A stretch of 64,000 nucleotides of DNA from Hippophae tibetana. Lineage: Eukaryota; Streptophyta; Magnoliopsida; Rosales; Elaeagnaceae. Every line of letters begins with the position of its first letter. Position 1 is the stretch's first letter. Positions 50,157 through 62,290 of the stretch are shown piece by piece. The position numbers were made by a program, and so were the translations under genes. Below the pieces are notes generated by a model. The model made no database searches. It had not been told where the DNA came from and worked only from the letters and a program-made list of their open reading frames with translations. Location of the stretch: positions 26,724,159 to 26,788,158 of the forward strand of contig CM072811.1 of assembly GCA_037013495.1 (NCBI GenBank), read 5' to 3'.

Positions 50157-53100
50157 ATGTTTCTAAGGAGAAGATACACTCAGAATCACGATCGTGAGGA
50201 TGATTCTTCACAAAAAGAGGAAAAGGTAATAAAATCTTCGACTTCCTTGGACTTCTCCTTTTATAACCTCTAATATATTATCATAATTAAAAATTACAAT
50301 TTATATATATTTTTAGAGGTTAAAAATCTTTCTTCGTCTCTAATCTTTGTTTGATCAGAACAAAGAACTTAGGCGTGCTTTAGGAGCTCTAGCTGGACGT
50401 AGCTTAAAATACTGCAGTGATGCCTGCCTTAAGAGATATCTAGAAGCTCGGAATTGGAATGTTGATAAGGCCAAGAAAATGTTGGAAGATTCACTCAGTT
50501 GGAGATCAACCTACAAGCCTGAGGAAATCCTTTGGGTCAGTTCAATTTTTTTGTTTGTTTGCAAGATTTGGAAATAATTCATTGATAGTGTGGAAGAATA
50601 TTGCTGACATATTACAGAATCATCATGACAACTACAACTCATACTATCTTCTAGGAAAATATTCTTAAGACTCAAATGACCATTAATTTTTTAAAATAAG
50701 AGTAACTATCAAGTGAATATTAATAAATCTGAAATATCTCCAAAATTCCCAATTTTAACATATATATATATATTATATTTTAAAAATAATAAAATAATCT
50801 TACATTTAATCTTTAATAAAATTAAATCAAAACCATCGTGTCTTTCTAAGGTCCCGCAACATCCACTATTATCATCATAACTCCGACAATCATTTCCGAG
50901 GTGACCATCAATGATAACCTTGGTAGAGGTCTGATAACTATTATTGGCAATTGTATAAAACTTACATATTTTTTTGTTAGATTTTGTAATAAAATCTGAA
51001 CTAGTAGAAGTTATGTTGACCAAAAGGATGAGAAAGAGCTTGAAATTAGGGTAGAGATTTGAGAATTATCTAGAAAGAACGGTATAGAATGAATAAAAGA
51101 CCTATAAATTAATTAAAGATAAACGTGTAAATTTTGTTAGAAATCCAAATATAATTAAATTTCATTGAATTAAAAGTTGTCCAAACTTATAAACAGTATT
51201 GATATTATGTTAAAAACTCAAACCTAACTCAAACCAATAAAATCTCATTGAATTAAGAGATGCTTAAGCTTATAAGCAACACTGTCGTCGAACGCCTAGT
51301 CGATGTGAGATTGAAGAAAACTCAGGCCTAACTCTGATACCATCTCACAAACCCACGGTGAGACTGTTAAAGGACAAAACCCAAGTCATTGATCAAATTA
51401 GGTCTAACTCTGATACCATATTAGAAACTCAGGCCTAACTTAACTCAATAAGATCTCATTGAGTTAAGGGTTGTCCAAGCTTATAAACAACACTACTGTC
51501 GAACTCCTGACCGATGTGGGACTGAAGAAAACTTAACAACCCCCTCCACACGGACATAAGTGGTCTCATAAAGCCACGATGAGACTGTTAAAGACAAAAC
51601 CCAAGTCACAAATCAAGTCAGGCTTAACTCTGATACTATGTTAGAAATACTTAACGATTGTATTGTATTCTGTATGTTAAGGAATATATATGATGCAATT
51701 ATATAGGAGTTACAAGTAAACTAGATATACATTAGTAGATAATAATATGATATATATTAATAGATATACATTAACAAATTCAATAGACAAAAACTGTACA
51801 TCAATTTTGTGAAAATAAAAAAAACTCTAATAGTTATAATAAAAAAATACAATTAGTCATAAGAAATAATATTTTTATATTTATAAGTTTTAATGATATT
51901 ATTTTTATTGTTTTTCTAAACATTAACAAGCTCCAAAAGCCCTCTATATAATATCCATAATACTAAGAATATAAAAGTTCTTTGTTTTTTTTAACAAAAT
52001 GGCCATAAAAGAATAAAATGTTAAAATTTAGTAAAATCTACAAAAATGATATATTATTATTTAATATATATGATTAAAATATCATTATTTAGATGAAAAT
52101 AAAATTTAAAAAAACAAATAAGAGAGGGAGAGAATGACACATTAAGATACTAGGATTGTAGAATGACATAAATAACTATTAACACGACAACTCTAGCTAA
52201 TTTTAAGAAAATCATATGCATCACTTGATAAATTTAATTAAAAAATATTCAAAAAATTATTATCATTTCCATATATATTTTTTAAAAACAACATGATAAA
52301 AAAACTACATGACTAGATAATGCAAATGACATAATCATACTATGATGAATCTTTGTTTTATATTTTAATTAAATATAATTTTGAGAATATATTGGACTAT
52401 ATTTATTATGAAGTATATTATACTCACTAAAATAACACTAGTAATTTCATTTTAGATACATAAGATAGTTAAAATTTTCCAAAAAAAAATTCTTTCTAAT
52501 TCTATTTTAAAATACATATATGTTCAATTTAGTTTGAGGAAAAAAAGTGGATTTTTTATCCACATGTCCTAATTCTTTATTTTCCTTCTCCTTTTAAAGT
52601 TTACATAACTTCTTAGAATTTTGAAATCTATGTCAGTCTCATATCAAATCGACGATGATAGACTCAATAATTCTATAGTTTTCTATAAGATAATGAACTC
52701 CTATATCCAAAAGTTCATATCAAGTAAACTTAACTCATATATTTATAAATCTATATTCTCATTGCTATTTTATCCACGTAAAACTTGTTTACTTTTTCTC
52801 AACCGATTCTTTGCTAACAATATTAGAAAACATTATTATGGTAGGCCAATATTATTGTTCGAATATGTTTTTGCATCCATCAAATAACAAGAAATGCACA
52901 AGTCTTATAATGCAGTGATGGGTTATAGTCTGCAACATAACTAACTTTAAATTATATTCTATTTATTACTTACATCTTAACCCAAACTTCTTTCTATTAT
53001 TACTTAAAACAATTTTATTAATATTTTACTATAGCATGAGGTTGCACACGAAGGTGAGACAGGCAAAGTGTCTAGGGCAAATTTTCATGATCGAGAAGGT

Positions 53101-54875
53101 AGAACAGTGCTTATAATGAGGCCAGGAATGCAGGTCTGTACTATTTTCACTCTTTTAGGTTGCAATGAAAGGAAAGGAGGAAAAAAAAACCTTATATTTT
53201 GTATATAATAATCCATTTTTTTTTTAAAATGAAAAGTTGTTAAAATTTTTATAGTCATGTAATGTTTCAACATTTACTTCTTAAAATAAATACATGTTAA
53301 AAAAATGTGATAATATTTCAAATAAATATGTATTGAAAATACGTTAAAAACATATATACGAACATGTGTTCAACTCATATAATCGTGCATTGAATACATG
53401 TTTATGATATTATAAAAATTTAAATATATTGTTCGGTATCTAAAATAATGTTAAAAATAAAATTTTATTTATAACAAGTATTCATTTTGTGAACCTAAAC
53501 TAATTCATTGTTTTTTCATTTTGTGAACCTAAACTAATTCATTGTTTTTCAATTTTTTTATTTTTATTTTTCAGAACACAAACTCACCAGAAAACAACAT
53601 CCGCCATTTAGTCTACCTTATTGAAAATGGTATCATTAATCTTCCTGAAGGTCAAGAACAAATGTCTTGGTTGATAGACTTCACTGGATTTTCATTTAGT
53701 ACCAATATTCAGGTTAAAACTGCCCGTGATATTATCAACATTCTACAAAGTCACTACCCTGAGAGACTTGCTATTTGCTTACTTTATAATCCCCCAAGGA
53801 TTTTTCAAGCATTTTTTAAGGTTTGGTCTACTGAATTCTTATATGTTCTTCATGTTATCCTTTTCCCCCTCTTTTCATTTCTTATCTGATCACAAGTATT
53901 TTGTAATCCCAACCCTAAATTGAGCATTTTCAACCAATTAATTATTGCTCAAAATAAAATTAATGTAATTTTGGCACCTTAAATTGGTATCTGAATTGTG
54001 TCAATAAGTTTAACATTCAGTATCCCATAAATTATACAGATGGTTTCTAAATTTTTAACGGTTTACATTTTAGTCTTATTATTATTATTTTCATAAGATT
54101 CGATCATTTTATTTTTTAATTTTCATACTTTGGTTCGTTTATAATTTTTTTTATAATTTAGTTCATTTATTTTTTATTTTCACACAATTATTTCAAAATT
54201 TTAAAACTTTTTAGAAATTAAACTTCAAAAATATAAAAAAGTAAACGATTAATTTGTGAAAATTAAAAAAATAAAGGGACTAAGTTATAAGGGGAAAAAA
54301 AAGGAAGGGAACCCAAGTGTGAAGCGTGAAAACTAAAAAAATAAAAGAGAATAAAATCATAAGATAAAAAAAAAAAAAAAGGTGAAAGTGTAAAGTATGA
54401 AACATCAAGTGACATATGTGTAGTTTAGCTGATTTAACTCTTTTGTACTAGAAAATAAATAAATAACAGTATGCATGGATTAATACGCATAAGTAGATAA
54501 AAGATGTAACCTTTTAATTGGAATGAGTAGATGATTATTGAGAAAACATTCAGCATCTTTGTCTCTCCCTTGATTTTGTTTTTCATGTAGGCCGTCAGAT
54601 ACTTCATTGATCCAAAGACATCTCAGAAAGTGAAGTTTGTCTACCCCAATAATAAAGAAAGTGTGGAGCTCATGAAAACATTCTTTGACATTGATAATCT
54701 TCCAAGAGAATTTGGAGGAAAAGCTACACTTAAGTATGATCATGAACAGTTTTCCAGAATGATGGCTGAAGATGACATTAAAACTGCAAAATTTTGGGAA
54801 GTTGATGAAAAGCCTTATCACATAACAAATGGGGATTCGGGGACAGAGGTTGCACAATTTCCTATATCTGTCTAA
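50157..54875 (+). CDS. Sec14-like (CRAL-TRIO) phosphatidylinositol-transfer family protein, 291 residues
   Basis: Five exons, all joined in phase 0 at GT..AG borders: 50157-50225, 50359-50535, 53035-53133, 53575-53820 and 54591-54875 (TAA). The protein starts MFLRRRYTQNHDREDD. Residues about 24-80 are the CRAL-TRIO N-terminal helices (SDACLKRYLEARNWNVDKAK, SLSWRSTYKPEEILW). Residues about 84-270 form the lipid-binding domain (REGRTVLIMRPGMQ, LIDFTGFSFS, ILQSHYPERLAICLLYNPPR, KFVYPNNKESVELMKTFF, LPREFGGKATL). The family binds phosphoinositide or other hydrophobic ligands and moves them between membranes. Length fits the short single-domain plant members, with no GOLD or nodulin extension. It is predicted cytosolic, with no signal peptide or membrane segment. 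No stops or missing blocks were found, so it looks functional. Intron 2 is about 2.5 kb and carries LTR-like repeats. Confidence 0.92.
51137..51660 (-). mobile_element. tandem TRIM/LTR-like units in intron 2
   Basis: On the minus strand TGGTATCAGAGTTA, a tRNA-iMet-type primer site, occurs at 51329-51342 and 51405-51418, and with one change at 51625-51638. Each follows LTR-like sequence containing CTCAGGCCTAACT, CATTGAGTTAAGGGTTGTCC, CCGATGTGGGACTGAAGAAA and CGATGAGACTGTTAAAG on the plus strand. Units are 70-220 bases apart and there is no coding capacity, so this is a short non-autonomous LTR element with rearranged or repeated LTRs. Confidence 0.65.
51661..53034. other. remainder of intron 2
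   Basis: AT-rich sequence. The 88-codon ORF at 52621-52887 has no recognised domain and lies inside the intron, so I do not call it a gene. Confidence 0.4.
53484..53557 (+). repeat. two-copy tandem repeat at the end of intron 3
   Basis: TTCATTTTGTGAACCTAAAC followed by TAATTCATTGTTTT occurs twice in succession, just upstream of the exon 4 acceptor. Confidence 0.8.
54056..54404. mobile_element. MITE-like inverted repeat in intron 4
   Basis: GTTTACATTTTAGTCTTATT through TTTTATTTTTTAATTTTCA pairs with the later GTGAAAACTAAAAAAATAAA through AAATCATAAGAT and GTGTAAAGTATGAAAC. A second nested pair is TTATAATTTAGTTCATTTAT / AATAAAGGGACTAAGTTATA. No certain duplication at the ends. Confidence 0.5.
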
Positions 54876-55252
54876 AGGCGTTGCTAGTTGCGACATATAT
54901 ATGTCCGATCTTCTTTAGTGCCTTGCATCATGGTATCGTGATTTGAATCAAACCAATTACTGTTTTACCTATATAAAAAAAGAGAGGGACATGCGTTGCC
55001 ATTAGATTCTTGAGGTGGGTGGTAATAAACACTTATTTATAGAGCTAACAGACTTGAATTGGAAAGGATGTGATTCTTCCATGTCTCCCCTGATAAATCT
55101 CCATCTTAAAGTTGCGCAGACCTGTAATATTTATTTTATTCTTCTATATAAATAAAAAAATAATTGTTTCGTCACCCAAATTAACCATGTTCATAAATAA
55201 ACATTAAGCATTAATAATTGTGCAACATGAATCAGGATTTGTTCATGCTCAC
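54876..55252 (+). other. 3' UTR and 3' flank of the Sec14-like gene
   Basis: Mixed-composition sequence after the stop, with AATAAAAAAATAATTG near 55150 as a possible polyadenylation region. Confidence 0.4.
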
Positions 55253-55961
55253 CTGATTCTACATTTGCATGAGATAAAAGGAGACACTTTGATGTCCTGT
55301 ATGAGTCGTTTGAGGTAATACCTCATATTAATTGAAGATAAAATTTAATACCTCATATTAATTGAAGATAATTTTATGTTAAAATTTATAAGAATTATGA
55401 ATATCTTGTCTATTAAACTAACTTTTTTAAAATTATAACAAAGGAGTTTCGAAATGCAATATTTAGTATTTGAAATTTGATATCATATTAAAACTATTAA
55501 TTTTTCCATTTAATTTTATCAAGTCAAACAGTATAAGTAATATGTATGCAAATTTAACAAGTTAAATAAATTCATTTAAAATAGATTGAATGAATTGAAA
55601 TAATAAACTCATGAACTCAAATGAACTAATTCATATAATATATAAAAATATATTTAATAATTTTTTTTTCTAATTTTATAAAAATATAAATAAAAACTAA
55701 TATTTCTATTAATATTTTTTTTTATTTTTAAATAAAATATTAATTTTTGTTTTAATAAAGAGCTATTTCTGTATAACTCAACTTATATAAAAGTGAATTA
55801 ACTCACAAAATTTAAATGATCCAAATTAAACTAAACCTAAACAAGTTGAAATGCTCAGCTCATAATATGATACTATGATCCATATATTAACATATTGGCC
55901 TAAAAGAGAACATATTATGGATAAATATCGACGAACATAACTAATATTTGTATAACCAAAC
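55253..55961. repeat. direct duplication, left copy (709 bp)
   Basis: It is similar to 59699-60809 from CTGATTCTACATTTGCATGA to ATATTTGTATAACCAAAC. It lacks about 400 bases present in the right copy after TTTAAAATTATAA, and about 60 bases after ATACTATGAT. A small tandem repeat (CCTCATATTAATTGAAGATA twice, 55320-55375) is unique to it. It ends exactly where the copia-2 LTR begins. Confidence 0.85.
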
Positions 55962-56404
55962 TGTTATATAGCTTCTTAGTGAGTAAATTAAAAAAGTCTC
56001 ACATTGGTTAGGAATGAAGATGAGTATTGGATTCAGAGTTATAAATAAAGTCCTCATTCCCCATTTATAAACATTTCAAAATTTGTAAATCTTTCTATCT
56101 TTTGTAAGGGTAATTGATTAGCTCAATTTTTCCCAATTAGTTGTAATTTTAGAGTTCATCCATTTGGAGATAGTGGAAGTGGTCAACGATGCCCGAAGAC
56201 TTAGGTTTATACCGAACCTCGTTAAATTTCTAGTGTTATTATTTTTTTGCTTTAGTATTTTTGTTTCAATATCTGTTTTAGTTTATTTTAGCATTATATT
56301 CCCAATAGCATTATTTTGTCGGGTTAGATTGAGTTCTTATTCATTTAAATCATAAGTGAATAGTAACTATTTAAATAGGGAAAATATACCAAATTTTCCC
56401 AACA
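55962..56404 (+). repeat. 5' LTR of copia-2 (443 bp)
   Basis: Starts TGTTATATAG and ends TTTTCCCAACA, giving TGTT...AACA ends. Two bases later comes the primer site. A TATAAATA-like box lies at about 56040. No second copy exists in the window. Confidence 0.85.
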
Positions 56405-56406
56405 AT

Positions 56407-56418
56407 TGGTATCAGAGC
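56407..56418 (+). other. primer-binding site of copia-2
   Basis: TGGTATCAGAGC is an exact match to the plant site complementary to initiator-Met tRNA, two bases after the LTR. Confidence 0.93.
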
Positions 56419-56501
56419 TGAAGGTTTTCTACCTAGGCATTTGTTTGTATTCCATTTTTTTGCTATTGGAATATAGTTGCTAGTTATTGTAATTTGAAGA
56501 A

Positions 56502-57390
56502 ATGGTGGAAGAAAAATTTCTTTCAAACAAAGGTCAGTTATCCACATCAAGTAGAACTATGGTGATGAATGCAAGGTTCGAGGTGGAGAAGTTTGATGGA
56601 ATTGGTCATTTCAGCATGTGGCAAGACGAAGTTCTAGATGCTCTGTTTCAACAAGGTCTAGACATCGCCATTGAAGAAGAGAAACCAGATGGAGCAGATG
56701 AAGTAGAGTGGAAAAATATCAACCGATTGACATGTGGTACAATTCATTCGTGTCTCTTAAGAGAACAAAAATACACGTTCATGAAGGAGACATCTGCAAG
56801 TAAGTTGTGGAAGGCGTTGGAGAACAAGTTCATGAAGAAGAGTGGACAAAATGGGCTCTATTTGAAGAAGAAGTTGTTCCGGTTTGAATACCTTCCAGGT
56901 ACTAAAATAAATGACCACATTACTGCTTTTAATCAATTAGTAGTAGATTTGTTAAATATGGATGAAACTTTTAAAGAAGATTTAGCCTTGATGTTGTTAG
57001 CCTCCCTTCCTGATGAGTTTGATCATCTTATTACGAGCTTACTCATTGGGAAGGATAAAGTGTCTTTTGAGGAAGTTTGTATTGCTTTGTATAGTTATGA
57101 AATTAGAAAAAAAGATAAAAGAGAAAGCAGGAATGAAGCAACAGAGACATTGTCTGTAAGAGGACGTCCGCAAACATAACAGAAAGGAAGGAGAGGTAGA
57201 TCTCTATCAAAAGGAAGACTTGGTAAAGATGAATGTGCTTTTTGTCATGAGAAAGGTCATTGGAAGAAAAATTGTCCGAAGTTGCAAAAGAAAGGAAAAG
57301 CTGTGCAATCTGATGCATGTGTAGTTGAAAGCAATTCAAATTCAAATTTTGCATTGGTTGGTTCGTCAACAGCATCTCATCCTGATGATT
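56502..57390 (+). pseudogene. copia-2 gag
   Basis: Starts with ATG 84 bases after the primer site. A short leader is followed by FEVEKFDGIGHFSMWQDEVL and SASKLWKALENKFMKKSGQN of the copia gag (UBN2-type) domain. TAA at 57177-57179 interrupts it after RGRPQT. In the same frame the nucleocapsid zinc knuckle CAFCHEKGHWKKNC (about 57237-57278) is intact, with all of C-X2-C-X4-H-X4-C. One stop thus separates capsid from nucleocapsid. Confidence 0.88.
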
Positions 57391-59698
57391 GGATTTTGGA
57401 TTCAGCATGTACTTTCCATATGTCTCCTAACAAGGAGTGGTTCTTTAACTTTGAAGAACTAGACGGTGGAGTTGTTTTCATGGGTAATGATTATCCATGC
57501 AAAGTTTTGAGAATCAGTACAATTCGTTTGAAGAATCAAGATGATTCAACTAGGGTCTTGACATATGTTCATTATGTTCCAGATATGAAGAATAATCTCA
57601 TTGTTGTCGAAGTCTTAGAATCAAAAGGCTTCACTGTGACCATACAAAATGGGACATTGAAGGTTACTTCTGGAGCACTTGTGGCGATGAAAGGTGTTCG
57701 AAAGAATAACTTGTACTACTACCTTGGTAGTACGGTTATTGGGACAACATCAACAACAGTTTCAGAGGAAGAAAGAGATTTAGAAACTACCAAGTTGTGG
57801 CATATGCGTTTGGGACATGCTGGTGAAAAAGTTTTTGCAAATTTTAGTAAAGCAAGGCATGTTAAAAGGTGCGAGAACCGGCAAGATGAAATTCTGTGAG
57901 CATTGTGTATTGGGGAAGCAGAAAAGAGTAAGCTTTGGCACTGCTCTCCATAATACAAATGGCATTTTGGATTACATCCATACTGATGTATGGGGGCCAA
58001 CAAGAACTCCATCCATGAGTGGAAAACATTATTATGTCACTTTCATTGATGACTTCTCCAGAAGGGTTTGGGTGTATCTCATGAAGAAGAAGGATGAAGT
58101 GTTGGGGATTTTTCTCAAGTGGAAGAAGATGATCGAGACTTAGACTGGTAAAAAGATCAAGCATCTGAGGTCTGATAATGGCACTGAGTACACAAACGAT
58201 CGATTTATGAAAGTTTTTGAAGAAGAAGGGATAGTGCGACACTTCACTATTCGAAAAATAGCACAACAAAATGGAGTTGCAAAACGTATGAACCGGACTT
58301 TGCTGGAGAAGGTTCGGTGTATGTTGTCAAATGCTGGTTTAGGTAAGCAATATTGGGCTGAGGCTGTGACATATGCATGTCATCTCGTCAACCGTCTACC
58401 ATCGTGTGCTCTTGAAGGCAAAACGCCTATGGAGGTATGGTCTGGAAAACCTGCTAGAGATTACGATTTTTTACATGTGTTTGGTTCAATTGCATACTAC
58501 CATGTAACGGAATCAAAGTTGGACCCAAGAGCCAAGAAAGCCATTTTTTTGGGAATCCCTTCTAGTTCTAAGGGATATCGACTATGGTGCCTTGAAACAA
58601 AAAAAGATAATCTTTAGTAGAGATTTTACCTTTGATGAATATGCCTTGTTGTCAAAGGTAACTAAGAAGATTGATGGCACTTTAGAGCAGGTGGAGTTTG
58701 AAAGCAAAATTGTTAATCCAGTTAGTGAAGATAAAACAGAAGTTGATCCTCCATTGACAGATGATGAATCAGATGAAGAGGTTTTAACCCAAGAACCTCC
58801 ATAGCAACAAGAAGAAACTACAGTTGATAGGCCACGACGACAAAATGTCAAGGTACTTGCTCGATACAAGAATTTTGAAGACTTACCTGCTCAGTTTAAG
58901 AATACGGTGGCCTGTGCACTTTCAATTATGCATGATGATGTTCCTTCTATATATAAAGAAGCAATCAGAAGCCCTAAAGTTGAAAGATGGAAGGAAGCCA
59001 TAGATGAAGAACTTATGTCCCTTCAAAAGAATAAAACATGGAAATTGACACAACTACCTAAGGGAAATAAGGCAATTGGATGCAAATGGGTGTGTGCAAA
59101 GAAAGATGGATTTTCTAACAAAGATGGTATTCGCTACAAGGCAAGGTTGGTGGCTAAAGGCTACGCTCAGAAGGAGGGAATTGATTATAATGAGGTATTT
59201 TCTCCAATTGTAAAACATTCTTCCATTAGAATTTTGTTTACCTTGGTAGCACAGTTCGATTTGGAACTAGTTCAACTTGATGTGAAAATCGTGTTTCTAC
59301 ACGGTGACTTAGAAGAGAAAATCTATATGTCTCAGCCAGAAGGGTTTAATGTTACTGGTAAAGAGAATTGGGTTTGTAAGCTGAACAAATCATTGTATGG
59401 ATTGAAGCAATCTCCAAGGCAATGGTACAAACGATTTGATCAGTTTATGTTGCAGTAGAAGTACACCAGAAGCACACATGATCATTGTGTGTATTTTCGC
59501 AAGCTACAAAATGAGTCTTTCATCTATCTCTTATTGTACGTCGATGATATGTTGATTGCATCCAAGAGCCAAGAAGAAATTGAGAAGTTGAAGGCTCAAC
59601 TAAGTTATCAGTTTGAGATGAAAGATTTGGAAGAAGCCAAGAAGATTCTCAGTATAGAGATAAGCAGATACAGGAAGAAGGGGAAGCTTAGTTTGACC
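57391..59698 (+). pseudogene. copia-2 pol: protease, integrase, reverse transcriptase
   Basis: Protease WILDSACTFHMSPNKEWF keeps the DSA active-site triad form seen in some copia lineages. The pre-integrase block (LWHMRLGHAGEK) is followed by a frameshift near 57835. Integrase shows the first two acids (HTDVWGP, RSDNGTEY), a TAG at 58141, and Lys instead of the third catalytic Glu (GVAKRMNRT, codon 58282). A frameshift lies near 58600 and a TAG at 58801. RT begins WKEAIDEELMSLQKNKTW and has RYKARLVAKGYAQKEGIDYN, a TAG at 59456 and an intact YVDDML at 59536. It ends after RKKGKLSLT. At least four disabling changes show it is inactive. Confidence 0.92.
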
Positions 59699-60809
59699 CT
59701 GATTCTACATTTGCATGAGATAAAAGGAGATTTGATGTCCCTTAGGAGATAAAGTTTATAAGAATTATGAATATCTTGTCTATTAAACTAACTTTTTTGA
59801 AATTATAAATTTCATAATTTTTATAGAACTTCACGTGTTATCAAAATTTTAATAAATTGAGCAATCAAAAAAAAAAACCTTTGAACCTCCCTCCAAAAAA
59901 AAAATGAGATTAGCTTTGAAAAGAAAATAAAAACAAATAATTTAAATAGAATAAAATAGATTAAAAATATAAAATAAAAATAGTTGTAAGAGATAAAGAC
60001 TCACACTTTTGAGAAAATGTTAAAAGCAATGTTCCACATTGATTAATTACAACATAATATAATTTATAATTATCGTGGATAATCTTGAAACATTTGACCC
60101 TAAACGCTCAAACAAAATATTAAGTTGAAAATAAGTTGTGTTCTAAGTTGAGTAGATAAAGAAAGAACTTTGCAGTATAGAAACCAGAAGGCTTATTTCG
60201 AAGGTAAAACATACCAAAGGAGTTTCGAAATGCACTGTTTAGTATTTGAAATTTGATATCATATTAAAACCATTAATTTTTCCATTTAATTTTATCAAGT
60301 CAAACGGTATAAATAATATGTATGCAAATTTAACAAGTTAAATAAATTCATTTAAAATAGATTCAATGAATTGAAATAATAAACTCATGAACTCAAATGA
60401 ACTAATTCATATAATATATAAAAATACACTTAATAAATTTTTTTTCTAGTTTTACAAAAATATAAACAAAAATAATATTTCTACTAATATTTTTTTTATT
60501 TTTAAACAAAATTATAAATATATATTTTTTAATTTTTATTTTAATAAAGAGCTACTTCTGTATAACTCAACTTATATAAAAGTGAGTTAACTCACAAAAT
60601 TTAAATGATCCAAATTAAACTAAACCCAAACAAGTTGAAATGCTCAGCTCATAATATGATACTATGATAATATAAATTTATATGCTATTAACGTTAATCT
60701 TATATCTAATATCATAATAACCTGTATCCATATATTAACATATTGGCCTAAAACAGAACATATTATGGGTAAATATCTACGAACATAACTAATATTTGTA
60801 TAACCAAAC
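59699..60809. repeat. direct duplication, right copy (1111 bp)
   Basis: Partner of 55253-55961 and more complete: it holds about 400 bases (59810-60210) absent from the left copy and continues past the insertion point with ATTCCTCTAAAC. No coding capacity is seen. Confidence 0.85.
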
Positions 60810-60930
60810 ATTCCTCTAAACTAAAACTAACATTGTAATTAGGAGAAAAACAATGTTTTAGTTTAACTCTCAGGCACAAACGAACCATTGTTGTCATGCT
60901 ACCGTGCTGAATGGTCGGCGTAAAAGTTAT

Positions 60931-61250
60931 CCTGCAGTCCCAATATATACAAAATGAGAAATTTTAAAAACAAAATGTCTAAATTTCTATTGGACTCAAA
61001 CCTAAGAATCTGAAATTGAAGCGAAAAAAAACTTACAGAATGCACCCGTATTTGTCATCGATTGTAATTGATTCCTCAGAGAGAACACCGAGCTTCTCTC
61101 TGGATCTCTAATGTCCTTCACAAAAAGGCAAAGAAGTTTTACTCTGTTTGGTTGCTCAGAAAATCTGAAAAATTTGTCATTTTGGCTAAAAAAATGAAAT
61201 TAAGCAATGAAATTACGTCTGTGTGCGCAAACGACGGGTTAAAGTTGGAT
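60931..61250 (-). other. possible 5' exon of an unidentified minus-strand gene
   Basis: On the minus strand a GC-richer, UTR-like stretch (AGAGATCCAGAGAGAAGCTC) reaches a good donor, CT|GTAAGT (61031-61036). A good acceptor, GACTGCAG|G, is at 60931-60937, giving a 105-base intron. The joined frame ILITFTPTIQHGSM is open but unrecognised. May be a decayed gene. Confidence 0.2.
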
Positions 61251-61259
61251 TCATGTTAG

Positions 61260-62290
61260 AGTCTCAATTCAATCCAAAAACGTTCAAAAAATCATATGAA
61301 TTTATAATTTAAATACAACGAAAATAAAATTGGATTGAAAACATATCTCATGTCATTGATCAAATTTCAACACTTATACGGAAATTTCAATGGATTATCG
61401 ATTTGATACTTTCACTGATTTCTCACACTTATTCTCTACATATTGATGATATATTTGAAATGTTATACTTAATAGTAAGAGGACCCGATACTTTATTAAA
61501 GTTATTTCATCAAGAATCTCGTTCGGTTTCAGAACCGACGTACGATTCCGACGAAACCAAACCGTCACCACGATTCACTTAACGTTACACTACTCTGATT
61601 TACACATAATGATGCGTTTGATAATCATTTTGAAATCAATTTTTCGTTTATTTTTTTTATCACACATCTCCAACCAAGGTTTATGTTTCATGGTACGATG
61701 AAGTCGGTTTGTTTGGGCTTTTAAAAAAAAATTAATATCTATTTATTTTAAAAATTGTTATCGAACATTATAAACACATATAATTATTGAGATTATCATT
61801 GACATGATTTAATGATTTTTTCGTCCAAAATAAGAGTAATTAACGTCGTGATTAATACCCAACCTAATGTTGTTCGTGGATATTTTAATTTTTAAGATTT
61901 TTAAGATTTTTATAAATATATTCTTGTGTATTAAATTTTTAAAATATAATTAATTAAATTTATTTATTAAAAATTTAAAAATTAAAATATCTTAACCACA
62001 TAAATTTATGATATCAATTTTTTTTAAATAATAAAAAATAATATTATTAAAATTTATATTTATAAAAATAATTATTCATGATTATTTTATATATTTTAAT
62101 TATTAAAAAAAATATTATACATAATTTTAATTTAAATGTTTTTTAATTAAAAAATTATTTAAATTAAATTACAATTATTTAATATTAAATTTTATTTAAT
62201 TATATCTCTTTTAATATTATTTTTATTTTTATAATTATTAAGTCTATAATTATTTTTATTTCCCAAACACTTTTTCCTTTTATAAACCTT
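61260..62290. other. AT-rich intergenic, nothing recognised
   Basis: No ORF or element boundary supported. 61500-61590 is slightly GC-richer (CCGACGTACGATTCCGACGA) with no match. Confidence 0.45.

Larger units (their letters stand above)
55962..59698 (+). mobile_element. Ty1/copia element copia-2, 3'-truncated
   Basis: A 5' LTR, primer site, gag, protease, integrase and most of reverse transcriptase are present in copia order. The element stops at about 59690 inside the C-terminal part of RT, and RNase H, polypurine tract and 3' LTR are missing. At the break the sequence passes directly into the right copy of the flanking duplication. The unoccupied version of the insertion site (ACCAAAC|ATTCC) is at 60803-60814. 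Confidence 0.92.

Noticed and set aside
52621-52887. 88-codon ORF inside intron 2 of the Sec14-like gene
   Set aside because: No recognisable domain, AT-rich codons, no promoter or homology evidence, and the five exons of the host gene splice cleanly without it.
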